DNA from: DASVUS01 sp036388675
GTDB lineage: Bacteria; Armatimonadota; Abditibacteriia; Abditibacteriales; Abditibacteriaceae
DNA length: 64,000 nt
NCBI GenBank assembly: GCA_036388675.1
Contig: DASVRI010000033.1
Coordinates: 186,001 to 250,000 of the forward strand
Direction of reading: 5' to 3'
Shown here: one piece after another, positions 8,201 through 15,636 of the stretch
Numbering within the stretch: position 1 is the first letter of the stretch
How the letters are laid out: every line of letters starts with the position of its first letter
Made by a program: the position numbers and the translations under genes
Notes under the pieces: generated by a model
What the model saw: the letters and a program-made list of their open reading frames with translations, nothing else
Databases searched by the model: none
Told to the model about the DNA's origin: nothing

Positions 8201-10572
8201 TCTTTGCCCAAGAAGGTGCCTTCGCCGCCCCACATGGCGTAATCGGCGGGGTTAATGCCTGTCGCAAAGTAATCTTCACCGATAAAGCGCGGACGTTTTT
8301 GATCCCAGCGCCAGCGGCCACGCCCGCCACCTTCGGGATAGGCCTCGTAAGCGAGATCCGGGTAGCGCGTGTCGTTCTGATTGAACACGTAGTGATCGCC
8401 ATGTGTCGGCAGCGTGTTCTCTTTCAACGCGCCGCCGCCGTCAGTCATCACGCTGCGCGTCGGGTCGGCAGACATCACGGCATCAGAGGTTTTAGCAATT
8501 TCACGCTCATAAGCATCCATGTTCGGGCTGTTGCCCAACAGGTTGATGAGGTTGATGTAAGCGAATTCATTTTCGATGCTCCAAATCTGAATTGAGGCAT
8601 GATTACGCTCGCCGCGCACCTGCGCCACACATTGATCGCGCCAGTTGCGCATCAAGTCCATCTTGAGTTCAGAGCCGCCATTGCGTTTACGCGCTTCCAG
8701 ATCGTCCTCAATGAACTTGTAGCCGATAACTTCACCGTCCAGCGGCGATGTGTTGCGTCGTATCACCACGCCACCGGCATCGAAGAAGTCCAGCGCCCGC
8801 TGGTTTTCCAATCCGTTCCAAACATGAGCCGTGTCGCTGGCCTGCCCCGCTGTGCTATAGCGTGAAGTGCGCTGATTCTTGCGGCGATAATCGGCCAGCC
8901 ACGCCTCCGGCGTTCCGCCACGAATGCCGATCTCAGCCCACAAGTGCCACACAACGCCGTTCAGCGTGTACTTGGTTTTGTCGGCGCTGAGGCCCCACTC
9001 ACGGAAACCGAAGCGCGTATCGTTCACATCGACCGGCTGTCCGTTAATGCTGACGATGGTGCGCAGGTTGTACATGTGGGGCGTGCTCGGCCACCACAAC
9101 TGCGGGTTGTCCCACTTGTCGGCGATGTTCAGAGTACTCGTGGTGCCCGCCGCAACACTAAATGGCTGCGGCTGAAAGGTTTTCTCGATGGTGCCGGTCT
9201 TTACGTTCACCGCCTGCCACTGCAACTCGCCCGACATGGCCGTTGCCGTCGGGTTTTTGAGCGTTACTTCGGCTGCCAGTTCTTTGCGCGCTACCGATGG
9301 CTTCACAAAAATATCGGAGACATAGGTTGGCCCACCGACTTCAAAAACGGGCGTGTTGAGAATGCCCGACTGGAAAGAGTTCCACACAGGATAATCCAGG
9401 TCCATGAAGCCTTTGTTGCTCCACTCCAGCGGATACTTAAAGTTGGCGCGCAGTTTCTGCGGCCTGGCCGGGTCGGCTGCAAAACCATAGTAAGCATCCC
9501 GTATGCCGACCCAAATTTCATTCACACCGGCCTTGATGCCGGGTGTTACATCGATGCTGAAGGCAGCAAACGGATTCTTGTTAAAGCCACAATAGACACC
9601 ATTGACATATATCGTGGTGTTAAGGTTATTCAGTGGGAAATAGACATTGAACGAGCGCCCAATCTGGTTTGGCGGCACGTTGATTCGCGTGCGATACCAC
9701 AAGCGATGCGCGAAGATGAGATCCGGGCGCGCCTTGTTCTTATCGCCCGGAACCGGGATTGCTTTCCAGTGCGGCTCGGCGGGAAAGTCTCGAATTGGGG
9801 CGGCGACTTCGCCGGGCGTGTTGTCATCGTGGCGCGCCACTTCCCACATGCCGTGAAGCGGCACCGCAGCGCGCGCACCGGCACTCGTGGGCGCCGGTAA
9901 TTGAAACACATGGTTGGTCGCCTGCTCATCTTGCGCAGTGCGATAATTCTCACCCGGTTTGTATTTGCCATTGGGATGAAACGTCCCTGGCGTGATGAGA
10001 AGCGCGTCGGACGCATAACTGATGTTGCGCCACTCGTTCTTTTCGTTTTTCGTTTTCGGTAGACGTATTTCCAGCGTGTGTGCGCCGGCTGCCAGTTGCT
10101 TTTGTCCCAGTTTCAGCCAGCCAATATCAGTCCACAACGCCAACTCGGTTAAATCGAGCGTCGGCACGTCGGGCGCGACGGTTGTCCATTCGCCGCCGTC
10201 GAGGCGCCAGTCGAAGCTCGTGCGCGATGCCTCAAAACCGATGCGATTCCATATCTCGTGCTCTGCGGCGCGCGCGGCATTAAAATTGTAAGAAAGCAAC
10301 ACGCCACCTTCGGGTGCATCCTTTTCCACTTTGTCGTTGCCGATGTTAACGTGCAGCCATTTACCATCGGAAACAAGCTCGGCACGCCCCGTGCCTTCGG
10401 CTTTGGGTGTGATGTTGGCAGAGGACGTGTTCTCGCTTTCGATCCACACGAAATTGGTGCTCGGTGCTTGAGCGTTTGCCACACCGCACACCGTCAGCAG
10501 CAGGCCATAAAGCGGCAGCAGCCATTGTTGGGCAGTCAATATACCACGATAGATGTGATTCTGTTGTCTCAT
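5281..10572 (-). CDS. Giant exported GH2-like glycoside hydrolase, 1763 aa
   Basis: A very large exported enzyme. Residues 1 to about 36 are a signal peptide ending near VANAQA. Residues of about 38-200 form a beta-sandwich CBM-like module that resembles the N-terminus of the enzyme at 11911-14682 (W-ESE/AE start, FDWRLDGGEW, THTLEIRL-like end). A GH2 jelly-roll follows (LWYRTRINVP, TTIYVNGVYCGFN), then an Ig-like domain and a TIM barrel. The acid/base is E669 in WSIENEF and the likely nucleophile is E766 in FIGEDYF. The last 850 residues or so include two GATase/ThuA-like alpha/beta domains (LVVYDPRGN, GRVLIVGPDAL; GGYIVFNGLTPQG) and discoidin-like beta modules. The ATG overlaps the regulator stop by 4 bp (ATGA), so the two are translationally coupled. 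A beta-galactosidase- or glucuronidase-like activity is a guess. The length is well above the usual 700-1100 residues. Confidence 0.85.
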   Translation of the reverse strand: MRQQNHIYRGILTAQQWLLPLYGLLLTVCGVANAQAPSTNFVWIESENTSSANITPKAEGTGRAELVSDGKWLHVNIGNDKVEKDAPEGGVLLSYNFNAARAAEHEIWNRIGFEASRTSFDWRLDGGEWTTVAPDVPTLDLTELALWTDIGWLKLGQKQLAAGAHTLEIRLPKTKNEKNEWRNISYASDALLITPGTFHPNGKYKPGENYRTAQDEQATNHVFQLPAPTSAGARAAVPLHGMWEVARHDDNTPGEVAAPIRDFPAEPHWKAIPVPGDKNKARPDLIFAHRLWYRTRINVPPNQIGRSFNVYFPLNNLNTTIYVNGVYCGFNKNPFAAFSIDVTPGIKAGVNEIWVGIRDAYYGFAADPARPQKLRANFKYPLEWSNKGFMDLDYPVWNSFQSGILNTPVFEVGGPTYVSDIFVKPSVARKELAAEVTLKNPTATAMSGELQWQAVNVKTGTIEKTFQPQPFSVAAGTTSTLNIADKWDNPQLWWPSTPHMYNLRTIVSINGQPVDVNDTRFGFREWGLSADKTKYTLNGVVWHLWAEIGIRGGTPEAWLADYRRKNQRTSRYSTAGQASDTAHVWNGLENQRALDFFDAGGVVIRRNTSPLDGEVIGYKFIEDDLEARKRNGGSELKMDLMRNWRDQCVAQVRGERNHASIQIWSIENEFAYINLINLLGNSPNMDAYEREIAKTSDAVMSADPTRSVMTDGGGALKENTLPTHGDHYVFNQNDTRYPDLAYEAYPEGGGRGRWRWDQKRPRFIGEDYFATGINPADYAMWGGEGTFLGKEQARPAAGMIYRMLQEGYRWGGHYAAWHFWIGEENARNQYGANAWRAVFVRQYDWTFGSGQKVKRTFGIFNDTQHADAITFTRTLTVGGKRVSSKTTAHNVAPGTNSKFDETLIMPVVATRQEGQLVLTLSAGGREIFRDVKQVSVLPQVSLNGLASTRAATPASRLSPAATSGSRKPAATSGKMTLQIETRSHAQKRPVTQRSVVALKNPATQSAPVAALNARTLVVYDPRGNVANYLRSNKVGFTTANSLENLPPAGRVLIVGPDALSTTQSTSSALAAYASIGRTVIVLEQNNPLKYQATPAEMEPGTISGSTAFIEDATHPAFVSLQQKDFFTWAPSGSVYRNAYVKPTRGAKSLLQVGPRLQNTALVEVPTGKGLLLLSQVEVGARLASNPVAQQLLMNLVRYGNAYKLEFRQVATAVNNPQLLQVLDAGGLQYSTAGDALQAISRPDVQLAVVEATPANMKLLADNMTKVNAFMRRGGYIVFNGLTPQGLESYNKIVGFEHMIRPFRRERVTFPTPRNPLTSGLTSGDIVMLSGERINGWTADEYLASDAYSYIVDYEDVAPFGASDNFLFPNAVNNFFQADAWQLINNFEAPKDGSPAEIPFTLPRPQTITELTWVGNTLYNPQTRVGLVFDGKQKVAFDVEPNAEPQTFAVNPPRTGKDITLQILAWQNLPDKRGLIGIDNFYLKAQRSADFYRKVKPMLNIGGMMQYPRGNGGIVLANLLFKETEAVPLNAAKKRTIFSTVLRNLKAPFASGKTVIAGANLRYTPIDIGKQATQYRNERGWFGDASFTFAGLPTGRQTFAGVAYQIYDFPTSPVPTAIMLGGNGVPNNLPQEVKGIPVNTKADALFFLHTARIDNRRSDQERRENKKLEMARYIVNYADGQQVTVPVYAEIDIDDFRQKTPTAIPGAQIAWTKPYTGTEYSAVAYSMQWNNPRPGVAIKSIDVTYGAERRGVPVLLAVTAASAQ

Positions 10573-11777
10573 ACCTGAGTTCCTTCCTTAAGCCCCGGCG
10601 TCTTTAGGTTCAGCATTTGCGGGAGTTTCAATTTTGGCCGGATGACGACTTCTTTCGCAGCGGCGAATTTCGCAGCAGCGAAGTCCCCGGTCATCTGCGT
10701 TTCTAACTGCTTAAAAAGCACCTGAACGACCTCGGCTGGATCGTATTCCATGCGGATGATTTCATCTGCATAGCCGTGCAGCACAGCCGAACCACGATTG
10801 GCGTGTGTCGCCACGAAGACATCCTTGTTCACAGCGATTTGGAGTCTGGGCAAGGTCATCAAAACGCCCTGAGCCATTAAGTCGTTTGTAATCACGATTC
10901 CATCGGGCCTGGCACCGCGCCCGGCACCGCGCCCGGCACCGCGCCCGGCAAATACATCCTGAGCCACCTGAATGCCCTGGAAGGTTTCACTGACTTGTAC
11001 AGAGGAGCCGTCGGCGCCCGGTCTGCCATAACGCACCACCACAGAAGCCCGGTTCGACTTCTGCGTCTTGGAAATTGCCGGCAGTTCTTCCAGGTCAACA
11101 TCGATTTTGTTGCCGCTTTGAAACTCTTCCCATTCACGAGTACTCGAAAGCGTCTTCCACAGTTCAAGGCGGCGGCATCCCTGCCTGAGCAGCGCCTCGA
11201 CACCCATACGCACAACGTCGCGCCCATCGAAATTGACTGTGCACGGGCTATCGGGAGCATAAGCGGCAAAAGCGACCAGCGGCACACCTTGTTGCACCAG
11301 CCATTGTGTGGTGCCGCGATCCAGCCCCATCGTCAGGATGCCGTGAATTTTGCCGCTGCGAACATCCGCCATCAAGCCGTCGTGCAGGCTGACAGTGCTA
11401 CCTTCAGTGGGCGTAGAAAAATGAAAACTGAGGAGCTCTTGCCTGGCCGCAGCACGTTCTTGTGCACGCTGCACCAACAAGTTCCAAAAATCGCGAATAC
11501 CAGGCCGCAAAGCAAAGTCCGGCGGGCAAATGACCACGATGGTGCGGCGCATCAAAGGAGACACAAAAATGCCGACACCATGCCGTCGATAGACCACGTT
11601 GCGGCCTTCCAGTTCACGCAGCGCACCGTCTAGCGTGGCCTTGCTCACACCGAAGCTATCGCATAGCTCAAGCACCGTCGGCAGCTTCGATTCCGGGCCG
11701 AGGCGATGTGCCAATTCGCTCAGTCGCGTGTAGGCTTCCTGCGACTTGGTTAAACGCCAGGAGGAATCACGCTGCAT
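10569..11777 (-). CDS. GntR-type winged-helix / LacI-type sensor transcriptional regulator
   Basis: A 402-residue regulator. Residues of about 10-75 form a GntR-like winged helix (KLPTVLELCDSFGVSKATLDGALRELE in two parts, then RRHGVGIFVS). The remainder is a periplasmic-binding-protein-like sensor of the LacI/GalR kind (GILTMGLD, GIVITNDLMAQG, FVATHANRGS). It is paralogous to the regulator at 18392-19516. A minus-strand TATAAT lies at 11811-11816, upstream of the ATG. It is coupled by a 4-bp overlap to the 1763-residue hydrolase, so it probably senses a sugar from that pathway. A 12-bp unit repeated three times (10911-10946) inserts a GAGRGAGRGA tract. Confidence 0.87.
   Translation of the reverse strand: MQRDSSWRLTKSQEAYTRLSELAHRLGPESKLPTVLELCDSFGVSKATLDGALRELEGRNVVYRRHGVGIFVSPLMRRTIVVICPPDFALRPGIRDFWNLLVQRAQERAAARQELLSFHFSTPTEGSTVSLHDGLMADVRSGKIHGILTMGLDRGTTQWLVQQGVPLVAFAAYAPDSPCTVNFDGRDVVRMGVEALLRQGCRRLELWKTLSSTREWEEFQSGNKIDVDLEELPAISKTQKSNRASVVVRYGRPGADGSSVQVSETFQGIQVAQDVFAGRGAGRGAGRGARPDGIVITNDLMAQGVLMTLPRLQIAVNKDVFVATHANRGSAVLHGYADEIIRMEYDPAEVVQVLFKQLETQMTGDFAAAKFAAAKEVVIRPKLKLPQMLNLKTPGLKEGTQV
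10911..10946. repeat. 12-bp x3 perfect tandem repeat inside regulator gene
   Basis: GGCACCGCGCCC is repeated three times without a mismatch. It keeps frame (12 bp is four codons) and encodes the tract GAGR on the minus strand, just before the PDGIVITNDL segment of the sensor domain. Changes in copy number would lengthen or shorten a loop without a frameshift. Confidence 0.85.
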
Positions 11778-11810
11778 CTGTGGAGTGTCTCAAAAAAACA
11801 GGACACTTCT

Positions 11811-11816
11811 ATTATA
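11811..11816 (-). promoter_or_regulatory. Candidate -10 box of regulator/GH2 operon
   Basis: On the minus strand TATAAT lies about 34 bp before the regulator start at 11777. Between it and the ATG sit inverted AGTGTC/GACACT hexamers separated by 12 bp (within 11780-11810). These look like an operator. The paralogous regulator at 18392 also has TATAAT and two AGTGTT words before its start, which fits autoregulation. A good -35 is not seen. Confidence 0.4.
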
Positions 11817-11910
11817 CCCATCGTGCAGACGGGTTAAACAGGTTGCACAGCGAGAAAATTTGTGAAAAAAGCGTGACCCCGATAGCCAATTGCTACCGGG
11901 GCCGCAGGTG

Positions 11911-14682
11911 CTACTCTTCGATGAGGTAATACAGAGTACTCGGGGTCAGCGAAATGACTTTGTTCTTTGCCAACTGCTGCCGGGGATAGCCGTTGAAGTC
12001 GAGTGCCGTAACTTTCAATTGTGCGGCATCGGCTCGCATCAAGCTGACGGTGCCTTGCAAGTTGCGCACGACCAGAGGCGCAGCACCAAGATTTGTAATT
12101 TCGCGCAAGCCCTGAGCAGTGTTGGTTTCCCAACCGTAGTTATTCTCCTCCGACATCACTTGCAGCAGCATACGGCGCGAAGTGGCCAGTGGCCTTCCAT
12201 CCAGCGATACCAGCATGATGGTGCCGAATTCCATTGGAGAATTGAAGGTCACGTCTTTGAGTTGGATGGCCCCGGCGCCGCGCAGAAAACCGGTGACGGC
12301 TTGCGCTTGTGGCGCATTCACCAGCACTTTGCCGTTGCCATACTCCCAGGTCAACTGGCCGGTCTGGCTCTTCACCACTTGCGCTTTGCGGTCGATGTAT
12401 TTGGGCAGATCGGCGACTTGAGATTGGCCGCCTTGTTCGGAAATCGTCATGCCGACTTTGCCAACTAAAGGCGCCAGTGGATCGATGCTTGTCACCTCGG
12501 TCACTGGCGCCGTTGCACCCGCCGGAATATCTCGGGCGCGGAACTCATCGAGGTTCACCGGCGCGGAAACTGGAGTGCCTTTGAGTGCCAGCAAATCGCT
12601 CAGTTTAAGTTGCGCGTCCACCACTTTGCCGGCTTCGCGCACCAATCCCTTACGATAAAGCAGCGCGGCTGCGGGGAACTGGCCCAAACCAACCGGCGTT
12701 TGAATAGAAAACTTGCCGAGGACTTCCTGCCACGATGGGCCGCTCAAGGCAAAAAAATAGAAGCCATCGGTGCCCTGCAACGCGCCGTAAGCTGCACTGA
12801 GCAGCGGCATATCCGCACGAAAGCGATTCGGTGGCAACCAGTTGATTTCGGTGATTGTGGAAGGCTTGCCGTTATACTGAATGTCCATCAGGGGCAAACT
12901 AAAATCGAGCGCGCCGCCGGCTTTTTCCGGATCAAAAGACACCGCTGCGCGGTCATCATACTTATCGCCTTTGCTCAGCGAGTAACCGGCACGCTCACCT
13001 TCGTGGACGCCGCCGTAGTAACCATGTCGATCCATGAAGTCGGCCACCGTGTTGGAATACTTATCCAGCGGCCCGAGTACTCGTGCATCGGCTGTGATCC
13101 AGTTGGAGCCGTAGATTAGCGCCTTATAACCCAGATCTTTGCGCAGGTAAGTGATGGTGTCTTCAAAAAACTTCTTCTGGCTTTCCATCAAGAAGGTCGC
13201 CGTATCTTGCCCGCGCAAAGTTTTCTGATCTTTGATAGCCCACAGCGGGATGAGTCCGACGCGACCTTGCGCGACATTGTCGTGTTCGTCGGGGCTGTTC
13301 CACTGCGTCAGCGCTGCCTGAGCCGAGCCATACTTGCCGATGAGCCAATCGCCAAACTGCTTTTCCAGAATCGCCATTTGCGGCGCGGGAATGTTGTTGG
13401 GAGTGAATGTCCAGAAGAGATACGAGTCTTCATTGACGAGTTCCGCTGCGGCAACAGCAGGGTCATCGCGGAGTGCGATTCCGGTGTAAGGGTTTTTAGT
13501 CGTAAGTAGCGCCCTCCACCAGTTGCGATAAATCTGCTGAAAATCCTGGTTGAAGAACAACAGCGCGAACGGATTAGCCGTTCCCGGCGCAGGATAGCCG
13601 GGGAAACCGCTATTCTCGCGCATTTGAATCCACAGCGGAAAGTAAATCGAAAGCGTGGTGTAGATGCCCTGGCGCTTCATGGCCGAGACAAAGTAGAAAT
13701 ACTTGTCGAGGTATTCGGTATTGACCTGACGAAAATCGTCGCCCCAGATGCCACCATGAATGCGCACCATGTTGACGCCGCGCTTGGCGAGATAGCGCGC
13801 CAGATAATCGACGGAAGCCTTGTCGAGGTTGACCAAACCTCCGCCCGCATTTACAGCCCAGAAGCGCACAGTCTGATGGTTGTTGCCGTGCACAAACTTA
13901 TCGCCACGCGCCTGGATAAAGCCGTGTTCACCGGCAAACTTTTCGTTGAGTACTCGTAAGTCGATAGCGCTGGGCCTAAAGGTATCCGGGTCGGGCTCAA
14001 ACGGAAACCAGCCCTGCGGGGCGCGGTTGTATTTTTCACCGGGCTTCAATTTGCCACGCGCCGTGAACGGCTGCGTCGTGAGGATGAAGGCATCGAAAGC
14101 TGCCGCGCCGGTGTTTTGCAGCAACTCGATGCGCAACGTGTGTTGCCCTTGCGTCAAATCCGCTGTGCCGGCGGCAATCCAGTTAGCCACAACGAACTGG
14201 CGAATCGGTGCGTCATCGAGCAATGCCGTGTTGCGCACTTCGGTCCAGGCGCCATTATCGAGGCGCCAGCGAAACGGCCCGTGCTGCCAGAACTTACGCG
14301 CGTAAAACGAGTATTTGCCGGCGCTGGGCACCGCGACATCATATTCAAGAAACAGTGTCTCGTTGCGCTCGCCGCCGGCACCAATCCACCGGCCCTGCGA
14401 CAGAATGGCAGCTTCCTGTGCGTTGGCCGGCGCAAACTCACTTGTGGCCGGGAAGTTGGTGGCCTTCGGGGTTTCGGCTTCCCACCATACGTAGTCTTGC
14501 GTCCGAGAGGTTTGAGACGAGATTTGAGACCTGCCTACTGGAGTGGACGTAACCTGTTCTGGTGTCGTGTGTGCGGGGCGGCCTTGCGCACAACCGGGTA
14601 ACACACGGAAGCCCAGACCAAGCGCCAACAGCATCGCCACTCGTTGAGTCCGCGCCCCAAAAAAAGTAATTCTTCGAATCAT
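11911..14682 (-). CDS. Clan GH-A-like glycoside hydrolase lipoprotein with N-terminal CBM-like module
   Basis: The ATG at 14682 is chosen over a longer frame because GGAGAGG precedes it and it opens a lipoprotein signal peptide (RVLPGC, Cys31). The upstream extension would run into the next gene. The protein has 923 residues. Residues of about 65-230 are a CBM-like beta-sandwich (DYVWWEAETPK, FRWRLDNGAW, QHTLRIEL) shared with the 1763-residue enzyme. A TIM barrel follows (RFWAVNAGG, GVNMVRIHGG), with E418 in LVNEDSYLFW and E612 in TITEINWLPP as likely acid/base and nucleophile, then beta-sandwich modules. It is closely related to the partial enzyme at 1-2279. The region recalls agarase- or GH5-like barrels, but the family is not certain. 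Confidence 0.82.
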   Translation of the reverse strand: MIRRITFFGARTQRVAMLLALGLGFRVLPGCAQGRPAHTTPEQVTSTPVGRSQISSQTSRTQDYVWWEAETPKATNFPATSEFAPANAQEAAILSQGRWIGAGGERNETLFLEYDVAVPSAGKYSFYARKFWQHGPFRWRLDNGAWTEVRNTALLDDAPIRQFVVANWIAAGTADLTQGQHTLRIELLQNTGAAAFDAFILTTQPFTARGKLKPGEKYNRAPQGWFPFEPDPDTFRPSAIDLRVLNEKFAGEHGFIQARGDKFVHGNNHQTVRFWAVNAGGGLVNLDKASVDYLARYLAKRGVNMVRIHGGIWGDDFRQVNTEYLDKYFYFVSAMKRQGIYTTLSIYFPLWIQMRENSGFPGYPAPGTANPFALLFFNQDFQQIYRNWWRALLTTKNPYTGIALRDDPAVAAAELVNEDSYLFWTFTPNNIPAPQMAILEKQFGDWLIGKYGSAQAALTQWNSPDEHDNVAQGRVGLIPLWAIKDQKTLRGQDTATFLMESQKKFFEDTITYLRKDLGYKALIYGSNWITADARVLGPLDKYSNTVADFMDRHGYYGGVHEGERAGYSLSKGDKYDDRAAVSFDPEKAGGALDFSLPLMDIQYNGKPSTITEINWLPPNRFRADMPLLSAAYGALQGTDGFYFFALSGPSWQEVLGKFSIQTPVGLGQFPAAALLYRKGLVREAGKVVDAQLKLSDLLALKGTPVSAPVNLDEFRARDIPAGATAPVTEVTSIDPLAPLVGKVGMTISEQGGQSQVADLPKYIDRKAQVVKSQTGQLTWEYGNGKVLVNAPQAQAVTGFLRGAGAIQLKDVTFNSPMEFGTIMLVSLDGRPLATSRRMLLQVMSEENNYGWETNTAQGLREITNLGAAPLVVRNLQGTVSLMRADAAQLKVTALDFNGYPRQQLAKNKVISLTPSTLYYLIEE

Positions 14683-14711
14683 TGCTTTACCTCTCCGCCA
14701 GTCTGCACGTA

Positions 14712-15479
14712 TCACGACGCCGGAACGACATCCGTATAGCGCACCAGTTGCACAGCATTGTCGCGGCAGATTTGCTTGAACGCCGGATCGCACAACGCCT
14801 GTCGTTCTGCATCGCGCTCGCGGGCTATGGCACCGGGCGGCACACCTTGCATAAACATCTGCCGCATGTCGGCTTCATCTCGTCCCGGATGTGTTACCAG
14901 CACATAGGCACCCGGCTCCACGTTTTGCAATTGTGCCTGCCAACGTTCAACAAGATTTGTGCTGGCAGTTTGCACCGGCGGTAAGCCCTGAACCGAAACC
15001 GCATCGACCAACCCCTCGCGTTGCGCGAATACTCGGATGCGCTCGCGCAGCCCGCCGATCCAACTCACGCCCATGTGCTCGTCGATGTAGGAAACTTGCA
15101 GATCGGCTGCGCGGGCACGGCGCAACTGCGCTTCAATTTCGGCCATTGCTTCGTCGGCGCTGAAGCCGCGCTGATGTAACACCTGTGGCGATGGCCAGAA
15201 GTAACCATTTTCATCCACTAACGACGGCACCTGTTCGGGGGGCAGAACCGGCCCCCATTTCACCTCATCCCATTCCGCATTCAAGGTGATGTGCAAACCA
15301 AAACAAACGTCATCGCGCCCCGCGAACAGTTTCACAGCACTTTCGAAGGCCGGCCCCGGTGCCATGACCGAAACGTTGCGCAAGGTGCCGCTATCGCACG
15401 CTTGCGCAACGGCGCTGTTGGCGCTGGAGCAGGAGCCGGCATCATCGCCGCGTGTGACCAGTTGAATGCGCGTATTCAT
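14712..15479 (-). CDS. YdjC/ChbG-family carbohydrate deacetylase
   Basis: A 255-residue cytoplasmic protein of the YdjC/ChbG family, which removes N-acetyl groups from (oligo)saccharides such as chitobiose. Family landmarks are an early GDDAG metal motif, FGLHITLN with a ligand histidine, YIDEHMG, and a late VLVTHPGRDE segment. The gene lies 29 bp upstream of the GH lipoprotein on the same strand and is probably co-transcribed. This suggests the target glycan carries N-acetylated sugars. The start is ATG at 15479. No signal peptide is seen, so it acts after import. Confidence 0.85.
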   Translation of the reverse strand: MNTRIQLVTRGDDAGSCSSANSAVAQACDSGTLRNVSVMAPGPAFESAVKLFAGRDDVCFGLHITLNAEWDEVKWGPVLPPEQVPSLVDENGYFWPSPQVLHQRGFSADEAMAEIEAQLRRARAADLQVSYIDEHMGVSWIGGLRERIRVFAQREGLVDAVSVQGLPPVQTASTNLVERWQAQLQNVEPGAYVLVTHPGRDEADMRQMFMQGVPPGAIARERDAERQALCDPAFKQICRDNAVQLVRYTDVVPAS

Positions 15480-15636
15480 AGCGTTCTTCTTACAGATACA
15501 AGTTCCAGTGATGCCGCGTAGCTCGATTGTTGCAATGATTAGAGAGAAGCCGTATTGCGCAGGCCAACGACCGTTGTTGTCCTACAGGAAGGCCGTGCGC
15601 TTGGCGCAAAATGCACCAGGCCCATTTTGGCCAGGC

